This document shows, piece after piece, positions 32,182 through 41,634 of a DNA stretch of 54,849 nucleotides. The stretch is from Candidatus Planktophila lacus (GTDB lineage Bacteria; Pseudomonadota; Gammaproteobacteria; Steroidobacterales; Steroidobacteraceae), in assembly GCA_943331345.2 (NCBI GenBank), contig CALQLF020000010.1, forward strand, positions 1 to 54,849, read 5' to 3'. Each line of letters begins with the position of its first letter. Position 1 is the stretch's first letter. Made by a program: the position numbers and the translations under genes. The notes under the pieces are model-generated. The model had not been told where the DNA came from and did no database searches. It saw only the letters and a program-made list of their open reading frames with translations.

Positions 32182-33045
32182 ATGAACACTAACGCCCAAG
32201 CTTCTGCGACCCGCCAGGTCCTGCGCCGGCACGTCGGCCGCCCCACGACCGACGGCGCCGGCGTTAAGCTCACCCGCGTCATCGGCGTGCCGGGACTCGA
32301 CATGCTCGACCCCTTCCTGATGCTGGACGAGTTCCGTTCCGATGACCCCGCGGCTTACATCGCAGGCTTCCCGGAACATCCGCATCGCGGCTTCGAGACC
32401 GTCACCTACATGCTGGCCGGCCGCATGCGCCACCGCGACCACTTGGGTAACGTCGGCCTGCTCGAACCCGGCAGCGTGCAATGGATGACGGCCGGCCGCG
32501 GCATTCTCCACAGCGAAATGCCGGAACAGGAGAATGGGTTGCTGTGGGGCTTCCAGCTGTGGATTAACCTGCCGGCCCGCAGCAAGCTGTGCGCACCGGG
32601 CTACCAGGACATCTCACCCGAGCGCATCCCGGAAGTGGCCCTGCCGGGCGGCGGCAAAGTGCGCGTGGTGGCTGGCAGCTTCGCCAACACCCTCGGGCCG
32701 GTGGCCGCGGCGGACACTTCCCCACTGTTCCTCGACGTGCGTCTACCCGCCGAAGCGAGCGTTGAACTGCCAGTCCCCGCGGGGCACAGCGCCTTCGCCT
32801 TCACTTACGAAGGCACCGTTCAAGTGGGTACTGGCAGCGCCGTGCAAACCGTTTCGGCACGGGAACTGGCCGTGCTCGGCGACGGCGCCAGCGTGCGCTT
32901 CGCCACCGGCAGCACCCCTGGCAGGGCCCTGTTGGTGGCTGCGCGGCCGCTGCGCGAACCCGTCGCCAAATACGGCCCGTTCGTCATGAACACGCCGCAG
33001 GAAATCCACGAGGCCATCGCCGACTTCCGCGCTGGCCGCTTCTGA
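32182..33045 (+). CDS. Pirin family protein
   Basis: A 287-residue bicupin. The N-terminal cupin holds the metal-binding set HPHRGFETVTYMLAGRMRHRD (with HxH and the later E/H in GILHSEMPE). A C-terminal cupin follows (about 175–245). Bacterial pirins bind Fe or Cu; some have quercetinase activity, others act as stress or metabolic regulators. Which applies here cannot be told. The gene appears to be transcribed alone or with the neighbouring cytochrome fusion (82 bases apart). Confidence 0.92.
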   Translation: MNTNAQASATRQVLRRHVGRPTTDGAGVKLTRVIGVPGLDMLDPFLMLDEFRSDDPAAYIAGFPEHPHRGFETVTYMLAGRMRHRDHLGNVGLLEPGSVQWMTAGRGILHSEMPEQENGLLWGFQLWINLPARSKLCAPGYQDISPERIPEVALPGGGKVRVVAGSFANTLGPVAAADTSPLFLDVRLPAEASVELPVPAGHSAFAFTYEGTVQVGTGSAVQTVSARELAVLGDGASVRFATGSTPGRALLVAARPLREPVAKYGPFVMNTPQEIHEAIADFRAGRF

Positions 33046-33127
33046 ACAAACCGGCGCGCGGAAGAGGCCGAGAGCACGGAAGCGCACCGGCCCCGATGCC
33101 ACAATGCAGTTTCACGGAGGAAATCCA

Positions 33128-34267
33128 ATGACACTGCTCTCCACCGAAGCCCGCTGGGGCTTCATCGCCAAACTGTTCCACTGGACCATGGCCGTGGGGC
33201 TGCTGGGCTTGTGCGCCTTCGGCTTCTGGATGTCCGACCTGCCGCGGGGCCCGGCTATGTTCAAGGCCTACGCCTTGCACAAAAGCTGCGGCATCACGCT
33301 GTTGGCGCTGGCACTCGCACGGCTGGCATGGCGCGCGGTGGACCGGCGCCCTGCCGAACTTCCCGCCCCGGGCTGGCAAAAGCTGGCAGCACTCGGTACG
33401 CATCTGGCGCTATACGCGCTGATGCTGGCAGTGCCCTTGGTGGGCTGGGCTTACAACAGTGCGGCCAACTTCCCGTTGCAATGGTTCGGGCTGGTGAACC
33501 TGCCGGCACTGGTGCCCGCAAGCCCGCTATTGAAAGAGTTCTTCCACGAAGCCCACGAGCTCGGCGCCATCGCGCTACTAGTGCTAACGGCGGTGCATGT
33601 GGCAGCGGCATGGAAACACCACCTGCTGGACAAGGACAACACACTGCGCCGTATGCTGCCGGGTGGCGGCGCCGTGTTGCTAGTGGCCGCCGGCGCGTTG
33701 GGTCTGGCGACCTGGAGCGTGCCGCGCCCTGCCAGTGCGGCCGTTCATGGCAAGGCTCCCGCCGCCGTGGAATGGCGTTTGGATGCAGCGCGTAGCAAAC
33801 TGACTTTCAGCGGCACGCAGCAAGGCGCCACGTTCAGCGGGCGCTTCAACCGTTACACGCCGCTCATTGTCTTCGCACCGGGCGCACTGGCCGCTTCCAA
33901 ATGGAGCGTGACCATCGATGTGGCGTCGAACGACAGTGCCAACGCCGAGCGCGATGAAACCATGCGTACCGGCGAATGGTTCGACGTAGCGCACTACCCT
34001 ACAGCTTCGTACACCGTGCGCAGTTTTCGCGCCGGCAATACGGCGGGGTTCTACGTGGCACAAGGGGAACTGGCCATCAAAGGCCGTTCAGTGCAGGTGC
34101 CACTTCCCTTCCGCTGGACACCGTCCACCGACGGCAAGAGCGCCACGCTCACCGGGCAGGTAGTACTGGACCGCCATGCTTTCGAACTGGGCACCGGCGA
34201 CTGGGCCGACGACGCTTGGGTCGGCCGCAATGTCACCGTGGGCGTGCAGCTCGCACTGGTTCGCTAA
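33128..34267 (+). CDS. Cytochrome b561–YceI fusion protein
   Basis: A 379-residue protein. Residues 1–180 form a four-helix cytochrome b561 domain with heme-ligand histidines in LFHWTMAVGLLG, YALHKSCG and FFHEAHELGAIALL…AVHVAAAWKHH. A fifth membrane helix (about 178–195) leads to a periplasmic YceI lipocalin-like domain at about 212–378 (VEWRLDAARSKLTFSGTQQGATFSGRF, then SYTVRSFRAGN). YceI folds bind isoprenoid lipids such as quinones. The fusion suggests quinone capture coupled to electron transfer across the membrane, which is inference. It starts at the ATG at 33128 behind GGAGG. It ends CGCTAA directly joined to a REP-like unit. Confidence 0.88.
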   Translation: MTLLSTEARWGFIAKLFHWTMAVGLLGLCAFGFWMSDLPRGPAMFKAYALHKSCGITLLALALARLAWRAVDRRPAELPAPGWQKLAALGTHLALYALMLAVPLVGWAYNSAANFPLQWFGLVNLPALVPASPLLKEFFHEAHELGAIALLVLTAVHVAAAWKHHLLDKDNTLRRMLPGGGAVLLVAAGALGLATWSVPRPASAAVHGKAPAAVEWRLDAARSKLTFSGTQQGATFSGRFNRYTPLIVFAPGALAASKWSVTIDVASNDSANAERDETMRTGEWFDVAHYPTASYTVRSFRAGNTAGFYVAQGELAIKGRSVQVPLPFRWTPSTDGKSATLTGQVVLDRHAFELGTGDWADDAWVGRNVTVGVQLALVR

Positions 34268-34269
34268 GA

Positions 34270-34397
34270 GTCGCGAGCAAGCTCGCTCCCACAAGGGACA
34301 TGAGTCGCGAGCAAGCTCGCTCCTACAAGGGGCATGGGTCGCGAGCAAGCTCGCTCCTACAACGAAGCTTGCTTGTGGGAGGGAGCTTGCTCCCGAC
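34270..34397. repeat. Cluster of four REP-like units
   Basis: Three head-to-tail units (34270–34294, 34304–34328 and 34338–34362) have an exact 34-bp period and the core CGAGCAAGCTCG. A fourth unit in the other orientation (34373–34397) has GGAGCTTGCTCC. They fill the whole gap between two convergent genes and touch both stop codons within 4 bases. Inverted pairs could form a long hairpin that ends or protects both transcripts. Confidence 0.9.
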
Positions 34398-34400
34398 TCT

Positions 34401-35753
34401 TCAGTCGTCGCCGCCCTGCCGGAAGTCCACGCCCAGCGAACGCAACTTGCGATAGAGATGGGTGCGTTCCATGCCGACACGCTTGGCCAACTGCCCCACC
34501 TTGCCATTGCATAGCAGCAATTGCTGCTGCAGATAAGCGCGCTCGAAAGCCTCGCGGGCCTCGCGCAGCGGCAGCGCCAGCAAGTCTTGCTTCACCAACG
34601 GCTCGTTCTGCGCGGCGGCCATGGCCAGCTCGCGTTCGATTTCCTCTAGGCGAATTTCTTCTTCGCCGCCGAGCACCAACAGGCGGTGCACAAGGTTGCG
34701 CAGTTCGCTGATATTGCCCGGGAACGGATAGTTGCGCAGACGGTTCTGTGCCGCCATGCCGAAGCGGCGGAACGGCAGGCTTTGCTCGTCTACCAAGCGG
34801 TCCACGTAATGCCGCAGCAGGTCCGGCACATCCTCGCCATAGTCGCGCAACGGCGGCACGCGCAGCACCACCACCGCAAAGGCGGAGTACAAGTCGCGGC
34901 GCAGCAAGCCCGGGGTATCGCCCGTTCGCTGCTCGACGCCCGGCGAAACACTGCACGACCAGCGCACGTCGATGGCCTGCGGCTGCCCGCCTTCCGGCGT
35001 ATAGCGGCCCGCCTCCATATCGGCGGTCAGCACACGCTGTGCGGTGGGCGAGAGATCTTCGAGGCCATTGATGAACAGCGTGCCACCCTCGGCCTGGGCG
35101 TAGAACCCCGGCTCGGTGGTGGTGCCGCGCAAGGCACGCGCGGCCCCGGCATCGTCGAGCAAACCACCCACCACGGTGACAAACGGCTTACCGGGACGGC
35201 CGAGCTGGTGCAAGTAACGCGCGAAGGCCTCGCGGCCGCTGCCCGACTCGCCTTGGAACACCACGGGCGAAGCATGCGGGGCTACCTGCTGTAGTTGTTC
35301 CCGCAACTGCGCAACGACACGACTCTTGCCCACCGGTGCCGGCAACCCGCCCCCTAGCAAGCGCACGCCCTTGCGACGGCGACGCCCCGCTTCCAGTGCA
35401 CGCTCCACCGTACGTAGCAACTTGTTCAGCGACAGCGGCTTCTCGACGAAGTCGAAGGCGCCAAGGCGTGTGGCCTCGACAGCCGTTTCCACGGTGCCAT
35501 GGCCAGACATCATCACTACCGGACAAGTAAGTGCGCCCTCGCGTGACCACTCGCGTAGCAACGTGACGCCGTCGGTGTCGGGCATCCAGATATCCAGCAG
35601 GATCAGGTCGGGGTCCCCCTTGGCCCGGGCGGCCCGCGCAGCGGCGGCGTTCGCGGCCACCTCTACCTCGAACCCTTCATCGGCCAGGATTTCCTGAAGG
35701 GTGCTACGGATATCGGACTCGTCGTCCACGACCAGGATGCGGGATGCCGTCAT
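34401..35753 (-). CDS. ntrX: NtrX-like response regulator with degenerate AAA+
   Basis: A 450-residue protein with a complete receiver domain (1–120; D11, D12, phospho-acceptor D54, S83, K105), an AAA+-like domain (about 145–385) and a Fis-type HTH (about 415–442, KVGQLAKRVGMERTHLYRKL). The AAA+ domain looks dead: Walker A is GESGSGREAF with Arg for the catalytic Lys, Walker B is GGTLFINGL without the DE pair, the GAFTGA sigma-54 loop is missing, one arginine finger is lost (RRDLYSAF) and GNVRxL is GNISEL. It is thus probably a phospho-controlled DNA-binding protein that does not open sigma-54 promoters. It overlaps ntrY by 4 bases. Confidence 0.87.
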   Translation of the reverse strand: MTASRILVVDDESDIRSTLQEILADEGFEVEVAANAAAARAARAKGDPDLILLDIWMPDTDGVTLLREWSREGALTCPVVMMSGHGTVETAVEATRLGAFDFVEKPLSLNKLLRTVERALEAGRRRRKGVRLLGGGLPAPVGKSRVVAQLREQLQQVAPHASPVVFQGESGSGREAFARYLHQLGRPGKPFVTVVGGLLDDAGAARALRGTTTEPGFYAQAEGGTLFINGLEDLSPTAQRVLTADMEAGRYTPEGGQPQAIDVRWSCSVSPGVEQRTGDTPGLLRRDLYSAFAVVVLRVPPLRDYGEDVPDLLRHYVDRLVDEQSLPFRRFGMAAQNRLRNYPFPGNISELRNLVHRLLVLGGEEEIRLEEIERELAMAAAQNEPLVKQDLLALPLREAREAFERAYLQQQLLLCNGKVGQLAKRVGMERTHLYRKLRSLGVDFRQGGDD

Positions 35754-38014
35754 GCTCGTTCTCTCCTCGGCTCGCTCTTGCGCGTCTCGCGCGTACCCAG
35801 TTGGGCACGCGACTCTTCATTCAGCGGTAGTGACACCAATACGCTGGCGCCACCCTCGGGGCCATTGTGCGCCTCGATACGGCCGCCGTGCTCTTCCACC
35901 ACCTTCTTGACGATGGCGAGGCCGAGGCCGGTACCCTTGGGCTTGCTGGTCACATACGGGTCGAACACCTGGCCCATCAGCTCGCGCTGGAAGCCCGGGC
36001 CATTGTCGACCACCTCGATCTGTACCACTGGCTGACCATGCCATCCCGCGCGACGGGTGGTGACCTGTACCAGTGGGTCCGGCGTTCCCTCGAGCGCTTC
36101 CATAGCGTTCTTCAACAGGTTCGAGAGAATCTGCCGTACACGCCCACGGTCCGCTTCCACGGCCTCAAGCCCCGCTTCCAGCGCCAGTTCCACCTGCACG
36201 GGCCGCTCGCCAGCGCGGTAAAGCTCCGCTACCTCCGCCACCAAGGCGTTCAAGTCGAACGGTTCCAACACCAGTTGCGGCGCGCGGGCGTATTCGCTGA
36301 AGGCATTCACCATGCCCTTCATCGCCTCCACTTGCTGCACGATGGTGTGCGTGGCGCGCTCGAGTACCTGCGCGTCTTTCTCGTTCATGCTGCCAAGAAA
36401 CTTGCGCCGCATCCGTTCTGCGGACAACTGGATGGGGGTGAGCGGGTTCTTGATTTCGTGCGCCAGGCGCCGGGCTACCTCGCCCCAAGCGGCATCACGC
36501 TGCGCCTGCAGCAGCGTGGTGATGTCGTCGAACACCACCACGAAGCCACCGGCCGTCTCGCCGACCACGGGCAGCGCTGTACAGGCGCACATCAACTCGC
36601 GCCGCGAACCCTCGTCGTGGACTGGCACTTGCTCGCGCCATTCCGCCTGCCCGGCTTGCAAACGCTCGCCAACGCGGTCGAGAAACTGACCAAGCCAACG
36701 GTTCAGCTGCGAGGCCTCGCCCAAAGTCAGGCCGGAAGTCTGTTCCGGGTCCACGCCCAAGATGCTGCCTGCCGCGGCGTTCATGCTGCGAATGTGCAGG
36801 TCTGGTTCGAAGGCAATAACGCCGGTGGAAAGGCGCGCCAGCACGGTAGCAAGGTTCGCGCGTTCCTTTTCCACAGCGGCGCGGCTCTGCTCCGTCTCGG
36901 CGCGCGCACGGGCGAGGCGCTTGGTCATTTCGTTGAACGAAGTCACGAGGTAACCAATCTCGTCGCGCGAGGGCAGCGACAAACGCGTTTCGAAGTCGCC
37001 CTTGGCTACCGCGCGCGTACCAGCGATGAGGTCCTGTACCGGCTGCACCAATCGCTGCGCCCAGAACAAGGCGCCATAGACCGCCGCCAACAACGACAGC
37101 AATAACACCATCGTCAGCGTCAGGGCGAAGGTGCCCTTCAGGTAAGGACGCTGGTAAGTAAGACGACCATACTGTGCAGAAGCACTCTGCACGCCTTCGG
37201 CCAGCTTGGCGAGGCGGTCAGGAATGGCGTACTGCCCCACCAGTACCAATGCCTCCTCGCTCGGGGCACGACCAGGCAGCGGCGCCGCCGTGAATACGCC
37301 ATAGCCACCATCGCCAGTCGGGTCGAGACTGACGAAGGGGCGATCTTGCCGTGTCTGCAACAGCACGTCTTCGCCGGGCAGCATGGGCAGGGCCCCGGCG
37401 CCGGCCGAGGACGAAAACGCCACCAATCGCCGATTCGCACCAACGACAATCATCTCTTCCGCACCATTGGCGCGGCGAATGCTGTCGAGACGAATGACTA
37501 CGCCAATCTCGCTCTCGCCCGAAAGCTCGCGGGCCGCGCCTTCAGTGCGCGCCAGAAAATCGCCCATGCGCAGGCTCAAGCTGGAGCGGGACAAGGTGAG
37601 TGCGTCGGCGAAACCTTGCCGCACGTTCACATCGAACCAACTGTCGATACCGCGGTTGAGGAACTGCAGCGACAGCCAATACACCACCAACAGCGGCACG
37701 ACGGCCAGCACCGCGAAGGTGCCGACGGCGCGCAACATCATTCGCGAACCAGGTACATGCCGACGGTAGTCGAGGGCCAAGCGCCAAGCTTTGCGGCCAA
37801 TGAGTACCAACAGCACGACGATGCCGAGGCCATTGACCCCGAGCAACAGCGGCTGCAAGCGTGCGAAAGCGTTCGCGTCCGCGGCCGTCCGTGACATCAA
37901 GCCCAACGCGAGCGTGACGAACACCAGACCCAGCGACACCAGCACCACCGGCAGGTAGCGCGTCCATTGCGCAGGGCCCGCCGTTGCTTGCGTGCTGCCC
38001 TGCGCTGCGTTCAC
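35750..38014 (-). CDS. ntrY: NtrY-like membrane histidine kinase
   Basis: A 754-residue sensor kinase. It has four membrane helices in the N-terminal third, enclosing an extracytoplasmic domain (about 95–290). A HAMP domain follows (QRLVQPVQDLIAGTRAVAKGDF, about 315–360), then a PAS domain (about 385–490, LDIxSMNAAAGSILGVDP-like). HisKA carries the phospho-acceptor His in RRLAHEIKNPLTPIQLS (about 518), and the ATPase has N-box SNLLKNAMEAL and VDNGPGF…GTGLGLAIVKK. It phosphorylates the NtrX-like protein encoded next to it. GTG at 38014 is chosen because it overlaps the DUF4390 stop (GTGA). NtrYX systems sense redox or nitrogen state. Confidence 0.9.
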   Translation of the reverse strand: MNAAQGSTQATAGPAQWTRYLPVVLVSLGLVFVTLALGLMSRTAADANAFARLQPLLLGVNGLGIVVLLVLIGRKAWRLALDYRRHVPGSRMMLRAVGTFAVLAVVPLLVVYWLSLQFLNRGIDSWFDVNVRQGFADALTLSRSSLSLRMGDFLARTEGAARELSGESEIGVVIRLDSIRRANGAEEMIVVGANRRLVAFSSSAGAGALPMLPGEDVLLQTRQDRPFVSLDPTGDGGYGVFTAAPLPGRAPSEEALVLVGQYAIPDRLAKLAEGVQSASAQYGRLTYQRPYLKGTFALTLTMVLLLSLLAAVYGALFWAQRLVQPVQDLIAGTRAVAKGDFETRLSLPSRDEIGYLVTSFNEMTKRLARARAETEQSRAAVEKERANLATVLARLSTGVIAFEPDLHIRSMNAAAGSILGVDPEQTSGLTLGEASQLNRWLGQFLDRVGERLQAGQAEWREQVPVHDEGSRRELMCACTALPVVGETAGGFVVVFDDITTLLQAQRDAAWGEVARRLAHEIKNPLTPIQLSAERMRRKFLGSMNEKDAQVLERATHTIVQQVEAMKGMVNAFSEYARAPQLVLEPFDLNALVAEVAELYRAGERPVQVELALEAGLEAVEADRGRVRQILSNLLKNAMEALEGTPDPLVQVTTRRAGWHGQPVVQIEVVDNGPGFQRELMGQVFDPYVTSKPKGTGLGLAIVKKVVEEHGGRIEAHNGPEGGASVLVSLPLNEESRAQLGTRETRKSEPRRERA

Positions 38015-38598
38015 TGCCGAACCGTCCAGGTGTACCAGTCGGTGGTGCGCTGCCACTGCACCCAGAACATCAGCACCTTCAGGCTGTCTGGCATCCCACC
38101 CACTTCGGCAGTGGCGCGCAGCGAAGCTTCGTAGGTGGCGCTACCCCTCAGCAAGGGCGCGTCGATGATGGGAATGCCACGCGGACGCGACAAATGGTCC
38201 AGCGCTGCGGCTTGATTGGGCCAGGAGGTCTGCAGGCCAGTGTTCAGGTGCGTGACCAACCAGCGGTCCGACAGGGCGTGGTACTGCAAGCGCCACTGCT
38301 GATCGATTTCCGCGACGGAGGCATCCGGCAGAAAGCGACGCTTGCGGCGCAACTGGCTCTCGAGCGTCAAAGTGACCGGCACTCCATCACGCAGCGCCTC
38401 AAGAGCCGTTGCGGACAGACCCAGTTCCAAGGTGGCATTCAGTTGCATCACCCCATCGACCGGTTCCATATAGGCCGAGCGCACCTCGAAGCGGGCATCA
38501 TCCGCAGCAACGGCCGCTGGCGCCAACGCGCACAACACCAGCGCCACGCAGAGCGCGACGGCAGCGGCGAAGCGACGATGTACGGCAACAACTAGCAC
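38011..38598 (-). CDS. DUF4390 family exported protein
   Basis: A protein of about 195 residues with a signal-like hydrophobic segment ending AVAAD near residue 30 and the DUF4390 core: RSAYMEPVDGVMQLNATLELGL, then VPVTLTLES and a C-terminal SLKVLMFWVQW. Function is unknown. It is regularly found between rsmB and ntrY in related bacteria, which suggests a tie to NtrYX signalling, perhaps as a periplasmic partner. The start is uncertain; no ATG follows the rsmB stop before the signal segment, so I use a GTG at 38598. Confidence 0.72.
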   Translation of the reverse strand: MLVVAVHRRFAAAVALCVALVLCALAPAAVAADDARFEVRSAYMEPVDGVMQLNATLELGLSATALEALRDGVPVTLTLESQLRRKRRFLPDASVAEIDQQWRLQYHALSDRWLVTHLNTGLQTSWPNQAAALDHLSRPRGIPIIDAPLLRGSATYEASLRATAEVGGMPDSLKVLMFWVQWQRTTDWYTWTVRQ

Positions 38599-38614
38599 TG
38601 GGTAGGGAATCCGT

Positions 38615-39997
38615 TCACTGGTGTCCGGCCGGCTGACGCCGCAGCACGGCGTAGCCAAAGCCATCTTGGTCAGCGGCACCCGGGAGCAGCACCAGCCCCG
38701 GCAAGCCGGGGGACACCACTGCAGGCAGCGCTTCCAGAGTCAGCCTAGCAGACTCCGTCACGTCCACGGCTTCCGGGGTCTCGCGGAGGAACCGGCGCAG
38801 GAGCAAGCCGTTTTCGGCCTTCAGCACCGAGCAACTGGCGTAGAGCAGCAGGCCACCCGGTGCCAGCAGGGGCCACAGGGCTGCCAACAGGCGCTCTTGG
38901 GTGGCCACGAAACCGGCGATATCCGTCGGCCGGCGCAACAGACGGATATCCGGGTGGCGACGAATGACGCCCGTGCCCGAGCACGGCACATCCAGAACGA
39001 TACGGTCGAACAAGCGCCCATCCCACCAGGTGGATGGCTCCGCCGCATCCGCCACCAGCACCGTGGCGCGGCTTGCCAACCCCAATCGAGCGAGGTTCTC
39101 GTCAATGCGCGCCGCGCGTGTCGCGTCGTCGTCCAGCGCCACCACGGTGGCGGTGGGGAAAGTTTCCAGCAGATGGCCTGTCTTGCCGCCAGGGGCCGCG
39201 CAGGCGTCCAGGATTCTGAGTGGCGCCGCTGTGCCCGCGTCTGCCGCCGATGGTGCGCTGAGCAGGTAAGGCGCTACTTGCGCCGCCGCATCTTGCACGC
39301 TGCACAGGCCATCCACGAAGCCGGGAATGGCCTCGACCGGGCAGGGCTCGTGCAGACGCACCGCACTGGGCAGCCATGCGCAAGGGTCAGCGCCGATGCC
39401 CGCTTCGGCCAAACTGGCGAGAAAGGCCTCGCGCGTCGTCCGCGCGAGGTTCACGCGCAGCCACAAGGGCGCGCGGGCGTTGTTGGCGGTGAAAATCTCC
39501 GGCGCGCGCTCGTGCCAGTCGCGCTCGATGAGTTGCACCAACCAGTTGGGATGCGCCGACTGCCCGGCCGGCGAACGGTCTGCGGCGAACAAGGCACTGG
39601 CGCGTTCGCGCTGCCAACGCCGCAGCAGCGCGTTCACGTAACCGGCGGCCTTGGGCTGGCCTAGCACGCGCACGGCTTCCACCGTGCTGGTCACCACAGC
39701 GTGCGGTGGCGTAGCGGCATCTTCCAGTTCGAACACACCCGTGAGCAACAGCGCGCGAACAGGCGCGGCAGTCTTGGACCAATCACGATTGGCCAACGAG
39801 GCAATGGCAGGCTGCAGCCGCAACAGCGAACGGATGGTGCCGAAGGCAATGGCCTGCAGCGCGGCGCGGTCGCCGGCGGGCAATTCGCGGGCTGCCATGG
39901 CTACAGCAGATTCGAGGGTATGACCCTTGTCGGTCACTTCCAGCACGGCGCGTGCGGCAGCGGCGCGCAGCAAGGTACTGCGGTCGGGGGCACTCAT
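38615..39997 (-). CDS. rsmB: 16S rRNA m5C967 methyltransferase
   Basis: A 460-residue SAM-dependent methyltransferase (also called Sun/RsmB). The N-terminal NusB-like RNA-binding domain is about 8–135. The SAM motif [15 protein letters not shown] is followed by [15 protein letters not shown], where the Cys is the release residue, and [12 protein letters not shown], with the catalytic nucleophile Cys. ATG at 39997 overlaps the fmt stop (ATGA), which decides the start against a longer frame. Part of the def–fmt–rsmB set. Confidence 0.95.
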   Translation of the reverse strand: MSAPDRSTLLRAAAARAVLEVTDKGHTLESAVAMAARELPAGDRAALQAIAFGTIRSLLRLQPAIASLANRDWSKTAAPVRALLLTGVFELEDAATPPHAVVTSTVEAVRVLGQPKAAGYVNALLRRWQRERASALFAADRSPAGQSAHPNWLVQLIERDWHERAPEIFTANNARAPLWLRVNLARTTREAFLASLAEAGIGADPCAWLPSAVRLHEPCPVEAIPGFVDGLCSVQDAAAQVAPYLLSAPSAADAGTAAPLRILDACAAPGGKTGHLLETFPTATVVALDDDATRAARIDENLARLGLASRATVLVADAAEPSTWWDGRLFDRIVLDVPCSGTGVIRRHPDIRLLRRPTDIAGFVATQERLLAALWPLLAPGGLLLYASCSVLKAENGLLLRRFLRETPEAVDVTESARLTLEALPAVVSPGLPGLVLLPGAADQDGFGYAVLRRQPAGHQ

Positions 39998-40989
39998 GGC
40001 TGGGCTCCAGTCGTAGAAGAAGAAACAGATGGCATGCCGAGCACCCACCCAAGACAGGCGCCCGGGTCACCCGGATGACGCGCCTGCAAGAATTCACGCA
40101 CAGTGACCGGCTTGCGCCCAGCCTCCTGCAAACGCTCGAGACGCAGACACGTGCCTGCGCCACAAGCCACCTCCATGCCCGCCGCGGAAACGCTCACCAC
40201 GGTCCCAGGCACTGCGGCTTCCGTGCCGGCCGGGCGCGGCACCGGGCTGGCCGCCCAAACGCGCAGCTGCGCGCCGCGCCACTGGGTTTCGGCCACGGGC
40301 CAAGGGTCGAAGGCACGCACTTGTCGGTCGAGTTCACTCGCCGGGCGCGTCCAATCGAGCCGCGCCTCGGTCTTTTCCAGCTTGCGCGCATAGGTGACGC
40401 CGTCGGCTGCTTGCGCCACAAAGCGCGCAGTACCAGCAACGACTTGCTCCAGCGCCTGCACGATGAGCGTGGCGCCGAGGGCAGCCAAGCGGTCGTGCAA
40501 CTGGCTCGTGGTTTCACGCTCACCGATCGTCGTCACGGCTTCGAGCATGACCGGGCCCGTATCGAGCCCCGCTTCCATGCGCATGATGCCCACGGCGGTG
40601 GTGGCATCGCCGGCTTCAATCGCGCGATGAATAGGCGCCGCACCACGCCAACGCGGCAACTGCGAACCATGAATGTTCATGCAGCCATGCACCGGCACAG
40701 CAAGCACATCCGGCGGCAGCAGCAAGCCGTAGGCCACCACGACCATGACATCGGGCGCGAAAGCGGCCAGTTCCGCCGCCGCCTCTGCAGTACGCAAAGT
40801 GACCGGTTGCAGCACGGGCAAGCCATGCGCCAACGCGGCAGCTTTCACCGGCGAAGGCTGCAACTGTCTGCCGCGGCCCGCAGGACGGTCTGGCTGCGTG
40901 TACACCGCCACCACTTCGTGCGTTGAAGCGCAAAGCGCTTCGAGCGCCGGCACCGCAAACACCGGCGTGCCGGCAAAGACAATACGCAC
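39994..40989 (-). CDS. fmt: Methionyl-tRNA formyltransferase
   Basis: A 331-residue enzyme that formylates Met-tRNA for translation initiation using 10-formyl-tetrahydrofolate. The motif [20 protein letters not shown] carries the catalytic Asn and His, and GLDTGPVM holds the catalytic Asp. The C-terminal OB-like domain (about 215–315) binds tRNA. It starts with GTG ([15 protein letters not shown]) 5 bases after the def stop. Confidence 0.96.
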   Translation of the reverse strand: MRIVFAGTPVFAVPALEALCASTHEVVAVYTQPDRPAGRGRQLQPSPVKAAALAHGLPVLQPVTLRTAEAAAELAAFAPDVMVVVAYGLLLPPDVLAVPVHGCMNIHGSQLPRWRGAAPIHRAIEAGDATTAVGIMRMEAGLDTGPVMLEAVTTIGERETTSQLHDRLAALGATLIVQALEQVVAGTARFVAQAADGVTYARKLEKTEARLDWTRPASELDRQVRAFDPWPVAETQWRGAQLRVWAASPVPRPAGTEAAVPGTVVSVSAAGMEVACGAGTCLRLERLQEAGRKPVTVREFLQARHPGDPGACLGWVLGMPSVSSSTTGAQP

Positions 40990-40994
40990 GTCGG

Positions 40995-41501
40995 CTACAG
41001 CGCGCGCGTGCGGCGGGACTTCTCGAGCTTGCTGCGGATACGGCCCCGCTTCAGTTCAGAGAGATAGTCCACGAAGAGTTTGCCGTCGAGATGGTCGAGC
41101 TCGTGCTGAATGCACACGGACATGAGGCCATCGGCTGCGTACTCGAATGCCTTGCCGTGTCGGTCCAGCGCCCGCACCACTACGCGCTCCGCACGTCCGG
41201 TGTTCTCGTAGAACTTCGGAATGGACAGGCAGCCTTCTTCCAGCGGCGACAGCCCTTCCTTCGACACGATTTCCGGGTTGATGAACACCATGGGTTCGTT
41301 CTGCTCTTCGCTGCAGTCGGCCACCACCAGCCGCACGTGCTGGTCCACCTGGGTGGCCGCCAGCCCGACGCCGGGCGCGGCGTACATGGTCTCGAACAGG
41401 TCGTCGACCAATCCCTGCAGCGCAGCGCCAAAGTCCGTGACCGGGCGCGCGACCGTACGCAAGCGCGGATCCGGGTATTCGAGAATCGTCAGGCGGGCCA
41501 T
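40995..41501 (-). CDS. def: Peptide deformylase
   Basis: A 168-residue metalloenzyme that removes the formyl group from new proteins. All three motifs are present: GVGLAATQ (44–51), EGCLSIP with metal ligand C91, and QHELDHLDG with H133, E134 and H137. The first gene of the minus-strand def–fmt–rsmB–DUF4390–ntrY–ntrX run. The 133-bp gap before the LysM gene is a divergent promoter region, with AT-rich sequence near 41578–41600. Confidence 0.97.
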   Translation of the reverse strand: MARLTILEYPDPRLRTVARPVTDFGAALQGLVDDLFETMYAAPGVGLAATQVDQHVRLVVADCSEEQNEPMVFINPEIVSKEGLSPLEEGCLSIPKFYENTGRAERVVVRALDRHGKAFEYAADGLMSVCIQHELDHLDGKLFVDYLSELKRGRIRSKLEKSRRTRAL

Positions 41502-41634
41502 CTGGAGGTACCTTGGAGCGTGTTTCGTGACATTGGAGGCAAAAATGCGCGCTGGAGTTCCATCGCCGCTGCCTTTAGTGTCTCATTAGTATATTCGGCA
41601 GGCCGCAATGCCCGCATCTCCTTGGAGCCCCAGT

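Noticed and set aside
35867-37105. 412-codon frame antisense to ntrY
   Set aside because: Shadow of a clear histidine kinase; composition typical of antisense frames and no ribosome site.
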